This document shows positions 27,539-35,673 of a DNA stretch of 64,000 nt, piece by piece. Positions within the stretch are counted from its first letter, which is position 1. Each line of letters opens with the position of its first letter. The stretch spans positions 89,433 to 153,432 of the forward strand of contig CAZZZL010000005.1 in assembly GCA_964658655.1 (NCBI GenBank), in the 5' to 3' direction. This stretch comes from G963692885 sp964658655. Its GTDB lineage: Bacteria > Acidobacteriota > Terriglobia > Terriglobales > Acidobacteriaceae. Position numbers and translations under genes: made by a program. Below the pieces are notes generated by a model, which was not told where the DNA came from, did no database searches, and saw nothing but the letters and a program-made list of their open reading frames with translations.

Positions 27539-27955
27539 TCACGCCAGGCGGCGCGATGGCCGCCTGAGCGTCATGCCGATGGACAGCAGCACGATGAGCG
27601 CGATCAGGCACTGCGAGATGACGCAGTAGAGGCACCATACCTGCAGGACGTGCGCCTCAATCCATGTGAGGTAGAGCGCGAAGATGCAGCCTGCGACGGC
27701 CGCAAAGAACAGAAAGCCCCAGCGCTTCGCCAGCGCCAGAATAAAGAGAGCGGCATAACCGGCGATACCGACGACGGCGACAGGAATGCTCTGCCCTGCG
27801 AGGTGCAACACGGCAAAGTGGCTGTGGTTCACAATGCCGCAATCCCAATGCGCATTGATGTCGCAGGGCTCAACGGTCATGGTGTAGTGGACGTGCAGGG
27901 CGAGGCTGGAAACGACGACGCCCAGTGCGGCGAGGAAAGCAAGTAGCCAGCGCAT
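27539..27955 (-). CDS. Vitamin K epoxide reductase family protein (VKOR)
   Basis: An integral membrane protein of 138 residues with four helices. It carries the loop cysteines C31 and C39 (EPCDINAHWDCG) and the active-site pair C108 and C111 (WCLYC), the two thiol pairs that pass electrons from DsbA-like proteins to quinone. It is not fused to a thioredoxin domain, unlike many bacterial VKORs; the convergent DsbA-like gene 24 bp away supplies the partner. Its ATG overlaps the stop of kbl by one base (TGATG), so it is translated from the kbl transcript. Confidence 0.92.
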   Translation of the reverse strand: MRWLLAFLAALGVVVSSLALHVHYTMTVEPCDINAHWDCGIVNHSHFAVLHLAGQSIPVAVVGIAGYAALFILALAKRWGFLFFAAVAGCIFALYLTWIEAHVLQVWCLYCVISQCLIALIVLLSIGMTLRRPSRRLA

Positions 27956-29172
27956 CAGTTTAGAATCCCCATCTTCTTCGCGGTCGAGGTCAGGATCTCA
28001 AGCGCCTGGTCAATCTGGGCATGGGTATGTTCACTAGTCATAATGGTACGGACGCGCGCTTTGCCTTCCGGCACAGTCGGGAAAGCGATGCCGGTGGCCA
28101 TCAGGCCGGCATCAAATAACGCTCTTGAATAATTCATGGTGGTGCGGCCATCGCCGATCAGGATGGGCGTGATGGGCGTCTCACTGGCGGGTGTGGTGAC
28201 GCCGCCGATATCAAAGCCGACGGAGCCGAGCTGGTCCTTGAAATACTTTGTGTTGCTCCACAGGCGCTCGATGCGTTCGGGCTCATTTTCGAGGATGTCA
28301 AAGGCCGCGATGCATGTTGCGGCGACCGATGGCGGATGCGAGGTAGAGAACAAGAACGGGCGCGCGCGGTGGTAGAGATAGTCGATCAGGTCGCGTGATC
28401 CGCAGACGTAGCCGCCGAGTGCGCCGATAGCTTTAGACAATGTGCCGACCTGCACGTCGACGCGGCCGTGACAGCCGAAGTGGTCAACCGAGCCGCGGCC
28501 ATTGCGACCGAGTACGCCAGAGGCGTGCGCGTCGTCGACCATCATGATGGCTCCGTATTTTTCTGCAAGATCAGCGAGCCTGCCGACGGGGCCAATGTCG
28601 CCGTCCATCGAGAAGACGCCGTCGGAAATGATCAGCTTGCGGCCGGGGTCGTCCGCAATTTCTTTCAGGAGCTCTTCGCAATGGTCGACATCGCGATGGC
28701 GGAAGACCTTAATTTTCGCGCGAGAGAGTCGTGCTCCATCGATGATGGACGCGTGGTTGAGTTCGTCAGAGAGGATGAAATCTTCCTTGCCGAGGATCGA
28801 GCCGACGGTACCGGCATTTGCTGTAAAGCCGCTCTGGAAGACTACGCAGGCTTCAACGTTTTTGAAGCGGGCGATCTTTTCTTCGAGCTCCATGTGAATG
28901 CGCATGGTGCCGGCGATGGTGCGGACGGCGCCTGAGCCAACGCCGTGGTCTTTGATGGCCTGGGTAGCGGCCTCGCGCAGCTTTGGATGGTCGCACAGGC
29001 CAAGGTAGTTATTGGAGGCCAGATTGATGACGCGCTTGCCATCGTAGGTGCAGACCGGGGCCTGCTCGTCCTCAAGAATGCGCAGCTTGAAATACGTCCC
29101 CTTCTGCTTCAACTCGTCGAGCGATTCAGACAGGTGCCGCAGCTGCGGCCGGGCGGAAAGGCTGGTAGCCAT
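27955..29172 (-). CDS. kbl: Glycine C-acetyltransferase (2-amino-3-ketobutyrate CoA ligase)
   Basis: A PLP enzyme of the alpha-oxoamine synthase family that splits 2-amino-3-ketobutyrate, from threonine, into glycine and acetyl-CoA. From the chosen start it is 405 residues, with NLASNNYLGLCDHPKL, GSGAVRTIAGTM, DDAHASGVLGRNGRG and the PLP-lysine loop GTLSKAIGALGG, then RPFLFSTSHPP. The start at 29172 (MATSLSARP) has GGAGG 10 nt upstream; an ATG five codons earlier overlaps that ribosome site. The paralogues BioF and serine palmitoyltransferase are the alternatives, but the GTMRIHMELEEKIARFK pattern favours Kbl. No threonine dehydrogenase is adjacent. Confidence 0.88.
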   Translation of the reverse strand: MATSLSARPQLRHLSESLDELKQKGTYFKLRILEDEQAPVCTYDGKRVINLASNNYLGLCDHPKLREAATQAIKDHGVGSGAVRTIAGTMRIHMELEEKIARFKNVEACVVFQSGFTANAGTVGSILGKEDFILSDELNHASIIDGARLSRAKIKVFRHRDVDHCEELLKEIADDPGRKLIISDGVFSMDGDIGPVGRLADLAEKYGAIMMVDDAHASGVLGRNGRGSVDHFGCHGRVDVQVGTLSKAIGALGGYVCGSRDLIDYLYHRARPFLFSTSHPPSVAATCIAAFDILENEPERIERLWSNTKYFKDQLGSVGFDIGGVTTPASETPITPILIGDGRTTMNYSRALFDAGLMATGIAFPTVPEGKARVRTIMTSEHTHAQIDQALEILTSTAKKMGILN

Positions 29173-29378
29173 CGAAGGAACCTCCATGCAAATTCCATGG
29201 TAAATGGATGTGGCCGGGGAGCATATGTCGGCCAGGAATGACCTGCCTGTGGCGATGATTCACGGCGGGATTTATGAGCCGGGGAAAATGCATTTTCCGC
29301 CCAGCCACTCAATGGTTCGACGTGATATCTTTGCGCATAAAAAAGCTTGAACGTACTTCCCTTTCTGGAGGCATCACC

Positions 29379-31100
29379 GTGCATATCACTTTATCCAGCT
29401 GGCTTCGGCCAGCCATCGGCCCCCTTGCCGCACTGCTGGCATTCGGTGCAGCGGCTCCCGCGTTTGCGCAGGGCACCTATTCACTCGCGCCGCCGGTCGT
29501 TGGTTCGGGCAGCGTGGCGGATGCTGATCCTCCGGTCATCCGGCCGTCCACGCAGCCCTGCAAGGTGCAGTTGTTCACCGGGTTTCAATTCAACGGGTAT
29601 GCGACGCAGACGTTCCCCTACGCGCCGCCGAAGAATTGTGCCGGGCCCTGGGCGAAAGTGGTTTTCGTGGCTGACTTCAGTGTCGATGGAACGAACCAGT
29701 TTGACCGCACAGCAGAGATCCAGTTGGGCGACACGATGATCTATTTCGGGACGACGCAGGAGCCATCGCCGACCGAGGAGCCTACGTGGCATGTGGAGAG
29801 CGACCTGACGGATTACACGGCGCTGTTCAAGACGGACCAGCCGGGAACGGTCGAACTCGGCAACACTGTGAACAGCACTTATAACGGCACGCAGACCGGC
29901 TCGGCGTATCTCGAATTTTACCCGGCTGACTGGCGCAATCCTGCACCGCGTACGGCAGACCAGGTGCTGCCGCTGCCGCAGACTGCCGGTGCCCAGAGTC
30001 TGAATACTACGGCAGATTCGATCAGCGAAACCTTCACGCTGCCAGAGAATGTCGAGCAGGCTTACCTCGATGTCTTCACGCAGGGGCAGAGCAACGATGA
30101 ATTCTGGTGGAGTTGCATCCCGAACGATGCGCTGGCCTTGCTCGGCGCCTCCAATAACTGCGGCAATACTGCATTCCGCCAGGCCGAAGTTTCTGTCGAC
30201 GGCAAGCCTGCGGGACTCGCGCCGATTTATCCGTACATTTTTACCGGCGGTGTCGATCCGGATCTGTGGCGGCCCATCCCCGGCGTGCAGACGCTCAACT
30301 TCAAACCGTATCGCGTTGACCTGACGCCGTTCGCGGGGCAATTGAGCAACGGGCAGACCCACACTGTTTCGGTGAATGTCTACAATGCCGACAGCTACTT
30401 CCAGGCGGATGCGACGCTGCTGTTATTTCAGGACCATGGTTCGAAGAAGGTGACGGGCGGGCTGACCAGCAATACCCTCGGCGCCACGCCGGTGCCGACA
30501 GAGAACGAGAACCTGGGAACCTACGCGGCAATCGGTAATGGCTCTATTGTTGTTACAGATGCACAGTCCTACAAGATTGCCGGCTATGTGAATACCTCGC
30601 ATGGTAAGGTGTCGACGGTGGTGGACAGTTCGCTAAAGTTCTCTAATTCACAGTTGTACACAGCGACCTCTGAAGTGGTGAAGCAGCTGACGCTGGCCAG
30701 CCAGAAATCCACCACGCAGGATGGATGGCTTTCCTTCTCGAAGGCTGAAGAATTGACGTTCCCGCTGACCTACACGTTTACGGAGACGATAAATCCGGAC
30801 AACTCAGGATCGGAGACCATCGCAGTCGATCAGAAGCTTACCGATAACACGCAATATGCTCTGTTCGATTACGTGTTTGCATCAAGCACGCTTACAGATG
30901 AGGTAAAGCCCGTCGACAAGCTGGTGTTTGATGCAACGGGAAACCTGACGTCCGAGCCAATCGACACTAACAATGAGACGTATATTTACAAGGATACTGA
31001 GGGTCATTGCTGGGACCGCACGGTCAGCGCGAAAAACGCGCTGGTCTCGGCCGTCAGTGATGGAAAAGGATGCCCCGGCGGCGAGAACCGCTGGCAGTAA
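29379..31100 (+). CDS. Secreted PNGase A-like peptide-N-glycosidase
   Basis: A putative peptide-N4-(N-acetyl-beta-glucosaminyl)asparagine amidase, which removes N-glycans from glycoproteins. The 573-residue protein begins with a signal peptide (ending AAAPAFAQ). It carries the PNGase A family marks FDRTAEIQLGDTMIYFGTTQ with EPS-EEPTWHVESDLTDYTAL, YLEFYP, SNDEFWWSCIPND and DLWRPIPG. The second half (from about residue 400) is beta-rich with no recognised motif. The GTG start at 29379 has GGAGG 7 nt upstream. The family is mainly plant and fungal with scattered bacterial members, including characterised acid-active enzymes from Terriglobus. The likely role is freeing plant- or fungal-type glycans for uptake. 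Confidence 0.85.
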   Translation: MHITLSSWLRPAIGPLAALLAFGAAAPAFAQGTYSLAPPVVGSGSVADADPPVIRPSTQPCKVQLFTGFQFNGYATQTFPYAPPKNCAGPWAKVVFVADFSVDGTNQFDRTAEIQLGDTMIYFGTTQEPSPTEEPTWHVESDLTDYTALFKTDQPGTVELGNTVNSTYNGTQTGSAYLEFYPADWRNPAPRTADQVLPLPQTAGAQSLNTTADSISETFTLPENVEQAYLDVFTQGQSNDEFWWSCIPNDALALLGASNNCGNTAFRQAEVSVDGKPAGLAPIYPYIFTGGVDPDLWRPIPGVQTLNFKPYRVDLTPFAGQLSNGQTHTVSVNVYNADSYFQADATLLLFQDHGSKKVTGGLTSNTLGATPVPTENENLGTYAAIGNGSIVVTDAQSYKIAGYVNTSHGKVSTVVDSSLKFSNSQLYTATSEVVKQLTLASQKSTTQDGWLSFSKAEELTFPLTYTFTETINPDNSGSETIAVDQKLTDNTQYALFDYVFASSTLTDEVKPVDKLVFDATGNLTSEPIDTNNETYIYKDTEGHCWDRTVSAKNALVSAVSDGKGCPGGENRWQ

Positions 31101-31122
31101 TTCACTCAACGTTTCAAACTCG

Positions 31123-31150
31123 GCCTCGCGGCTTCCGCGGGGCTATTTTT
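31123..31150 (+). terminator. Terminator after the PNGase A-like gene
   Basis: A 9-bp stem GCCTCGCGG (31123-31131) and CCGCGGGGC (31135-31143, one T-G wobble) has a 3-nt loop and is followed by TATTTTT. It lies 23 bp after the stop. Confidence 0.8.
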
Positions 31151-31250
31151 CTGCGTGGGCAGGCCACCTTATGGGTACTCACAGGCACGTTCATGCAGCA
31201 GAAATCAAACTGCTGTATGCTCAATCCCGGCGGTATGCGCGGAGACACGG

Positions 31251-31661
31251 ATGGCATTGCGGGAAGCGAGGATCGTGGCGTTCGTAGGAGTCAGCGATGC
31301 TGCGCGCGCACGCCACTTCTACCGGGACGTGCTCGGCCTGACGCTGCTCCGTGAAGAGTTGCCTTTCGCGCTGGTTTTCGATGTGAATGGCGTAATGCTG
31401 CGTGCCACGATGGTGAACGAGGTGCAGGCGCCCAGCTATACCACCCTTGGCTGGAGTGTCGAAAATATTGAAGCGACGGTGCGCGAGTTGCGGCTGGCCG
31501 GGGTGGCCTTTGAGAAGTTTGTCGGTCTGAACGACGATAATGAATTGAACATCTGGACAGCACCAGACGGCGATCGTATCGCGTGGTTGCGCGATCCGGA
31601 TGGCAACATGTTGAGTATCTCGCAACATAGCGCGCCGACTTCGGAAACGAAACAACCTTAG
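31251..31661 (+). CDS. VOC (glyoxalase/bleomycin-resistance) family protein
   Basis: A 136-residue vicinal-oxygen-chelate fold protein. It shows the two beta-alpha-beta-beta-beta modules: IVAFVGVSDAARARHFYRDV with LGLTLL, and TLGWSVENIEATVRELR, ending DGDRIAWLRDPDGNMLSI where the late Asp/Glu position of metal-binding members lies. The substrate cannot be told. The start at 31251 (MALREARIV) has GGAG 9 nt upstream; the frame extends upstream without a ribosome site. Confidence 0.82.
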   Translation: MALREARIVAFVGVSDAARARHFYRDVLGLTLLREELPFALVFDVNGVMLRATMVNEVQAPSYTTLGWSVENIEATVRELRLAGVAFEKFVGLNDDNELNIWTAPDGDRIAWLRDPDGNMLSISQHSAPTSETKQP

Positions 31662-31772
31662 ACTGCGGCCCGCGCAGTTCCCATGCTGTGAATCGCCGCG
31701 TGGCACATTCACCGGCACCCGGCATCGCAAACCTTTAACATCAAGACAGGATTGAATGAAACGAGAGGTGTA

Positions 31773-34172
31773 ATGGCAGAAGGAGATTGGGTATTACTGA
31801 TTGCGAGTGAGGTGGGCGGAACTGACTCTGTTTCCGACCGCGCGATGGAGCGCCTGGTCGACGCAATCAGAAAAGAAGGTTACGAGGTTGTTCGGACAAC
31901 GACACCGGAAGATGGTTTGTCACTGGTGAAGTCTGACCCATCGCATAGTGCGATTTTGCTCGACTGGGATCTCGAGAGCGACACGCAGTTTGACGAACGC
32001 GCTGCCATCAAAATTCTACGCGCGGTGCGTCGCCGCAATAAACGCGTGCCAATCTTCCTTATCGCCGACCGCACCCTGGTCAGCGAACTGCCGCTGGAAG
32101 TAGTGAAGCAGGTTCATGAATATATTCACCTGTTCGGCGACACGCCGGCCTTTATCGCCAACCGCGTGGACTTCGCTGTTGAGCGTTACGAAGAGCAGCT
32201 GCTGCCGCCGTATTTTCGCGAGCTGAAAAAATACACAGACCAGGGTGCCTACTCCTGGGACGCGCCGGGCCACATGGGCGGCGTTGCCTATCTGAAGCAT
32301 CCGGTCGGTATGGAGTTTCATCGCTTTTTCGGCGAGAACATCATGCGCTCCGATCTCGGCATATCGACTTCACCGCTCGGCTCGTGGCTCGATCACATCG
32401 GCCCTCCGGGCGAATCGGAACGCAATGCTGCACGCATCTTTGGCGCGGACTGGACGTTCTATGTACTTGGGGGCTCGTCTACATCGAACCAGATTGTCGG
32501 CCACGGCGTCATCGGCCAGGATGACATTGTGCTGGCCGATGCAAACTGCCACAAATCCATCTGCCACTCGCTGACGGTCACGGGGGCGCGGCCCGTTTAT
32601 TTCAAGCCGACACGCAATGGCTACGGCATGATTGGCCTGGTGCCGCTGAAGCGATTCAGTCCGGAAGCGATTCAAGGATTGATCGATAAGAGCCCATTCA
32701 AGAACGGCGCAGCGTCGAAAGATCCCACGTATGCGGTCGTGACCAACTCGACTTATGACGGACTCTGCTACGACGTGAACCGCGTGGTCGAAGAACTCGC
32801 GAAGACTGTACCGCGCGTACACTTCGACGAAGCGTGGTACGCCTACGCGAAGTTTCACCAGATTTATCGCGGACGTTTCGCGATGGATGTGCCGGATGAA
32901 ATGCCGAACCGACCGGCAATTTTTGCTGTGCAATCGACGCACAAGATGCTGGCTGCCTTTTCGATGGCGTCGATGGTGCACATCAAGCTGAGCGCGCGAG
33001 CGCCGCTGGACTTCGACCAGTTCAACGAGTCGTTCATGATGCATGGCACGACCTCGCCGTTCTATCCGCTGATCGCTTCGCTCGATGTCGCCGCGGCCAT
33101 GATGGACGAGCCGACAGGCCCAACATTGATGGACGAGACGATTGAGGATGCCATCAGTTTCCGCAAAGCCATGTCGTCAATCGCGCATCGTTTGCGTGCT
33201 GCAGAGAACGGCGAAGGCTGGTTCTTCCGCCTCTTCCAGCCGGACCAGGTAACGAACCCGGATACGGGCGAACGGCAGCTGTTCGAGGAAACGCAGGACC
33301 GCATCCTGGCAACGAATGCGCATTGCTGGACGCTGAAACCGGGGGACACCTGGCATGGCTTTCAGGATGCGGATATCGCCGATGAATATTGCATGCTCGA
33401 CCCGACGAAGGTCACCATCCTGATGCCAGGCGTGACGGCTCAGGGGCATGTGGGCGAGTGGGGGATTCCCGCAGCGATCCTGACAGAGTTTCTCGATGGC
33501 AGGCGCGTGGAGATTGCGCGCACCGGCGATTACACGGTGCTTGTCCTGTTCTCAGTCGGCACCAGTAAAGGCAAGTGGGGCAGCCTGCTGGAGAACTTGT
33601 TCGAGTTCAAAAGGCTCTATGACAGCGAGGCTTCGCTGGAAGAAGCGTTGCCAGACCTGGTCGCGAAATATCCCGCGCGTTATCGCAATGTGACGTTGAA
33701 GGACCTGAGCGACGAGATGCATGCCGCGATGGTGCAGATGAATATTCCGGCGCTGGTCGGTGAAGCCTGCGATGTCGATCCGCAACCAATTTTAACGCCG
33801 GCACAGACGTACCAGAAGCTGTTACGTAATGGTACAGAAAAGGTGAAGTTTACCGAAATGGCGAACCGCATTGCCGGTGTCATGCTGGTACCCTATCCGC
33901 CTGGTATTCCGGTGAGTATGCCGGGGGAGCGGCTGGGGAATGCGGACAGTCCGGTCATCAAGCTGATTCTTGCAACGCAGGAATTCGGCAAGCGGTTTCC
34001 TGGCTTCGAGCGCGAGGTGCATGGCATTGAAGTCGACGCAAATGGCGACTACTGGATGCGCAGCGTGATCGAATCGACGGGCCGTCGCAGCAACGGCAAG
34101 AATCGTCCCCCGAGTTCGGCACCGCCGGTAAAGAAGCGGCAAAGGGCTACGGTGCGCAGGACGCCTGAGTAG
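31773..34172 (+). CDS. Orn/Lys/Arg decarboxylase, arginine-type, with receiver-like N-terminal domain
   Basis: A large PLP enzyme of fold type I (799 residues) that decarboxylates a basic amino acid, using a proton and giving a polyamine or agmatine. Residues 1-130 are the flavodoxin/receiver-like wing domain (AILLDWDLES). Then come SWDAPGHMGGVAYLKHPVG, the PLP phosphate-binding GGSSTSNQIV, the cofactor-stacking DANCHKSICHSL, HFDEAWYAYAKFH and the PLP-lysine STHKMLAAFS, then SPFYPLIASLD. The best start is ATG 31773 with GAGAGG upstream, since the frame extends only to a TTG at 31752. The arginine form (AdiA/biosynthetic) is favoured by size, lysine remains possible. No antiporter lies nearby, so an acid-resistance role is not supported by context. 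Confidence 0.88.
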   Translation: MAEGDWVLLIASEVGGTDSVSDRAMERLVDAIRKEGYEVVRTTTPEDGLSLVKSDPSHSAILLDWDLESDTQFDERAAIKILRAVRRRNKRVPIFLIADRTLVSELPLEVVKQVHEYIHLFGDTPAFIANRVDFAVERYEEQLLPPYFRELKKYTDQGAYSWDAPGHMGGVAYLKHPVGMEFHRFFGENIMRSDLGISTSPLGSWLDHIGPPGESERNAARIFGADWTFYVLGGSSTSNQIVGHGVIGQDDIVLADANCHKSICHSLTVTGARPVYFKPTRNGYGMIGLVPLKRFSPEAIQGLIDKSPFKNGAASKDPTYAVVTNSTYDGLCYDVNRVVEELAKTVPRVHFDEAWYAYAKFHQIYRGRFAMDVPDEMPNRPAIFAVQSTHKMLAAFSMASMVHIKLSARAPLDFDQFNESFMMHGTTSPFYPLIASLDVAAAMMDEPTGPTLMDETIEDAISFRKAMSSIAHRLRAAENGEGWFFRLFQPDQVTNPDTGERQLFEETQDRILATNAHCWTLKPGDTWHGFQDADIADEYCMLDPTKVTILMPGVTAQGHVGEWGIPAAILTEFLDGRRVEIARTGDYTVLVLFSVGTSKGKWGSLLENLFEFKRLYDSEASLEEALPDLVAKYPARYRNVTLKDLSDEMHAAMVQMNIPALVGEACDVDPQPILTPAQTYQKLLRNGTEKVKFTEMANRIAGVMLVPYPPGIPVSMPGERLGNADSPVIKLILATQEFGKRFPGFEREVHGIEVDANGDYWMRSVIESTGRRSNGKNRPPSSAPPVKKRQRATVRRTPE

Positions 34173-34184
34173 AGGTTGAACGAG

Positions 34185-34216
34185 AAAACGGGCCGCCAGA
34201 CTGTGGCCCGTTTTTT
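34185..34216. terminator. Terminator between the decarboxylase and vapC
   Basis: A 10-bp stem AAAACGGGCC (34185-34194) and GGCCCGTTTT (34205-34214), followed by more T residues, with A residues on the other side. It can end both the decarboxylase (+, ending 34172) and the convergent vapC gene (-, ending 34224). Confidence 0.85.
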
Positions 34217-34223
34217 GCTGGCG

Positions 34224-34622
34224 TTACCATATCGTTCGCACGTGAGGGTAATTGCGAATCTTTTCGTCCATGGTGACGAGGGGCTTGCCGAGCTTGCGGG
34301 CCGTCGCGACAATCATCCGATCCGCAGGGTCTCGATGAAACTCGCCCGGCAGACTTTCTGATTCGACAGCGATCAGATTGTCGACAGGTACGAACCGTAC
34401 ACCGGCAATCTGGCCCACAGTCGCCAGCCACTCTCTGAGATCCATCGCAAGGGCAATGCGTTTGCGCTGGATGAGCATGGCAATCTCCCAGGCAGAGATG
34501 GACGAGATCGCAATTTCACCAGACTCCATTTCGTCCCTGAGAACCTTGCTGGCGGCAGTGGAGAGACGCCCATCCTCCTGAGTCGCCCACCACAGCAATA
34601 CGTGCGTATCAAGCACGATCAT
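34224..34622 (-). CDS. vapC: VapC-type PIN-domain toxin
   Basis: A PIN-fold ribonuclease of 132 residues, the toxin of a type II toxin-antitoxin pair; VapC toxins usually cut specific RNAs in the cytoplasm and arrest growth. The acidic metal site is visible: D5 (IVLDTHVLLWW), E46 (SAWEIAML), D98 and D101 (HRDPADRMIVATA) and D119 (VTMDEKI). The ATG at 34622 overlaps the end of the antitoxin frame by 14 bp, the common coupled arrangement. A further upstream in-frame ATG at 34646 lies inside the antitoxin and is less likely. Confidence 0.92.
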   Translation of the reverse strand: MIVLDTHVLLWWATQEDGRLSTAASKVLRDEMESGEIAISSISAWEIAMLIQRKRIALAMDLREWLATVGQIAGVRFVPVDNLIAVESESLPGEFHRDPADRMIVATARKLGKPLVTMDEKIRNYPHVRTIW

Positions 34623-34851
34623 GCAGAGCTTCCCAATCTTCCTCACCGACGGGATCCGTAGGACGTTCGTAGTAGAGAAGGGTGCCGCTCAGCTTGTCTA
34701 ACGGCGCAGTCTCTTCCCCGCGGTGGCGACGCAGTTCAAGAGTGGCCTGGCCGCGATCGGTGATGATGATGGGCTCGCCTGTGTTCTCGACCTCGCGAAA
34801 AAACTCGAGTGCTTTAGCCTTGAATTGCGATTTGGAGATGTGTGCTGGCAG
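34609..34851 (-). CDS. Phd/YefM-like antitoxin, apparently starting at CTG
   Basis: Translation of the minus strand from CTG at 34851 gives 80 residues: PAHISKSQFKAKALEFFREV, then EPIIITDRGQATLELR, a variable stretch and TDPVGEEDWEAL at the end. This is the antitoxin pattern that normally precedes such a VapC: an N-terminal SKSQFKxxALExxR fold, IIITDxG, and a C-terminal xDPVGxxDWEAL that binds the toxin. The frame has no ATG, GTG or TTG between an in-frame TGA (34867-34869) and the conserved region, which is why simple ORF calling misses it. Either CTG is the start, or an upstream ATG (34884) has been cut off by that TGA. A weak GGGG lies 10 nt upstream. Its stop overlaps the vapC start. Confidence 0.65.
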   Translation of the reverse strand: MPAHISKSQFKAKALEFFREVENTGEPIIITDRGQATLELRRHRGEETAPLDKLSGTLLYYERPTDPVGEEDWEALHDRA

Positions 34852-34871
34852 TGTAGGTAACCCCGGTCACT

Positions 34872-34883
34872 TGACTATAGTCA
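34872..34883. promoter_or_regulatory. Perfect 12-bp palindrome, likely vapBC operator
   Basis: TGACTATAGTCA reads the same on both strands and lies 20 bp upstream of the antitoxin start. Antitoxins of this type bind palindromes at their own promoter, so this is the expected autoregulatory site. Confidence 0.55.
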
Positions 34884-34956
34884 TAAGGGAGGAAAGAAGC
34901 AAGAGGGGATTTGGCGATGGCCTCCCAAGCAAGCTTTATATATACCGGCTTTTGCT

Positions 34957-35568
34957 TCAGTCGGGATTTTTCCAGGCGGGCGTCCAGCTTTGGCGGATGT
35001 CGATGACCTTCATGCCGGCGGCACTGGCGGCTGCGAGGCCTTCTTCCGAGTCTTCAAGGACGATGCAGCGCCCAGGACGAATGCCCATGCGGGCTGCGGC
35101 AGCAAGAAAAATGTCCGGGGCAGGCTTGCCTTGGCGGACGTCTTCGGCTGTCACCAGGTGGTCGAACAAGTCGAGCAGCCCCACGCTTTGCAGACTGCTT
35201 TCAACGTTGCCGCGTTGGCCGTTCGAGGCGACGGCCATGGGCACTTTGCCTTTCCAGGCGCGCGCGACATCGGCGACGATGGTGACCTCCTGCAATTGGG
35301 CCGAGCTGCGCTGGAAGGCGACGGCGTAGGGCTTGAGGAGCTCAGAGCGGGAGATGGGGAGGCTGCCATCTTCTGCTTCATAGGCGTCCAACAGGGCGTC
35401 AGGGGTAAGACCGACGCGGTCGAAGTACCAATCGGACTCCATGTCGCGCCCGATGCGCTGCAGAGCGTGCCGGATGGCACTATAGTGGGCGGGAGCCGTG
35501 TCGACGAGTGTTCCATCGCAATCGAAAATGAGTGCATCGAAAGTGCCTTCTTCGAGAACTATCGGCAT
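34957..35568 (-). CDS. HAD-superfamily phosphatase, beta-phosphoglucomutase-like
   Basis: A haloacid-dehalogenase-type hydrolase of 203 residues. Motif I is FDCDGTLVDT with nucleophile D16 and acid D18; motif II is AVASNGQRGNVE; motif III/IV are GKPAPDIFLAAAARMG and VLEDSEEGLAAASAAG. A helical cap lies between motifs I and II. This places it in the beta-phosphoglucomutase/YqaB subgroup of sugar-phosphate phosphatases, but the substrate is not identifiable. It stands upstream of vapBC on the same strand with about 105 bp between, and has no clear partner. Confidence 0.88.
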   Translation of the reverse strand: MPIVLEEGTFDALIFDCDGTLVDTAPAHYSAIRHALQRIGRDMESDWYFDRVGLTPDALLDAYEAEDGSLPISRSELLKPYAVAFQRSSAQLQEVTIVADVARAWKGKVPMAVASNGQRGNVESSLQSVGLLDLFDHLVTAEDVRQGKPAPDIFLAAAARMGIRPGRCIVLEDSEEGLAAASAAGMKVIDIRQSWTPAWKNPD

Positions 35569-35673
35569 GGATTGATTCTAGTCGGCGAGTGATTGGTCGG
35601 TTGCAGGGGGTGCGGAAGAAATGCTGGTCGTTTGCCCCAATGCGCTTCGGTCAGGATGCCAGGAAACAGCAGT

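Noticed and set aside
31662..31680. Hairpin ACTGCG-GCCCG-CGCAGT after the VOC gene
   Set aside because: Only a 6-bp stem and no T tract; not enough for a terminator call.
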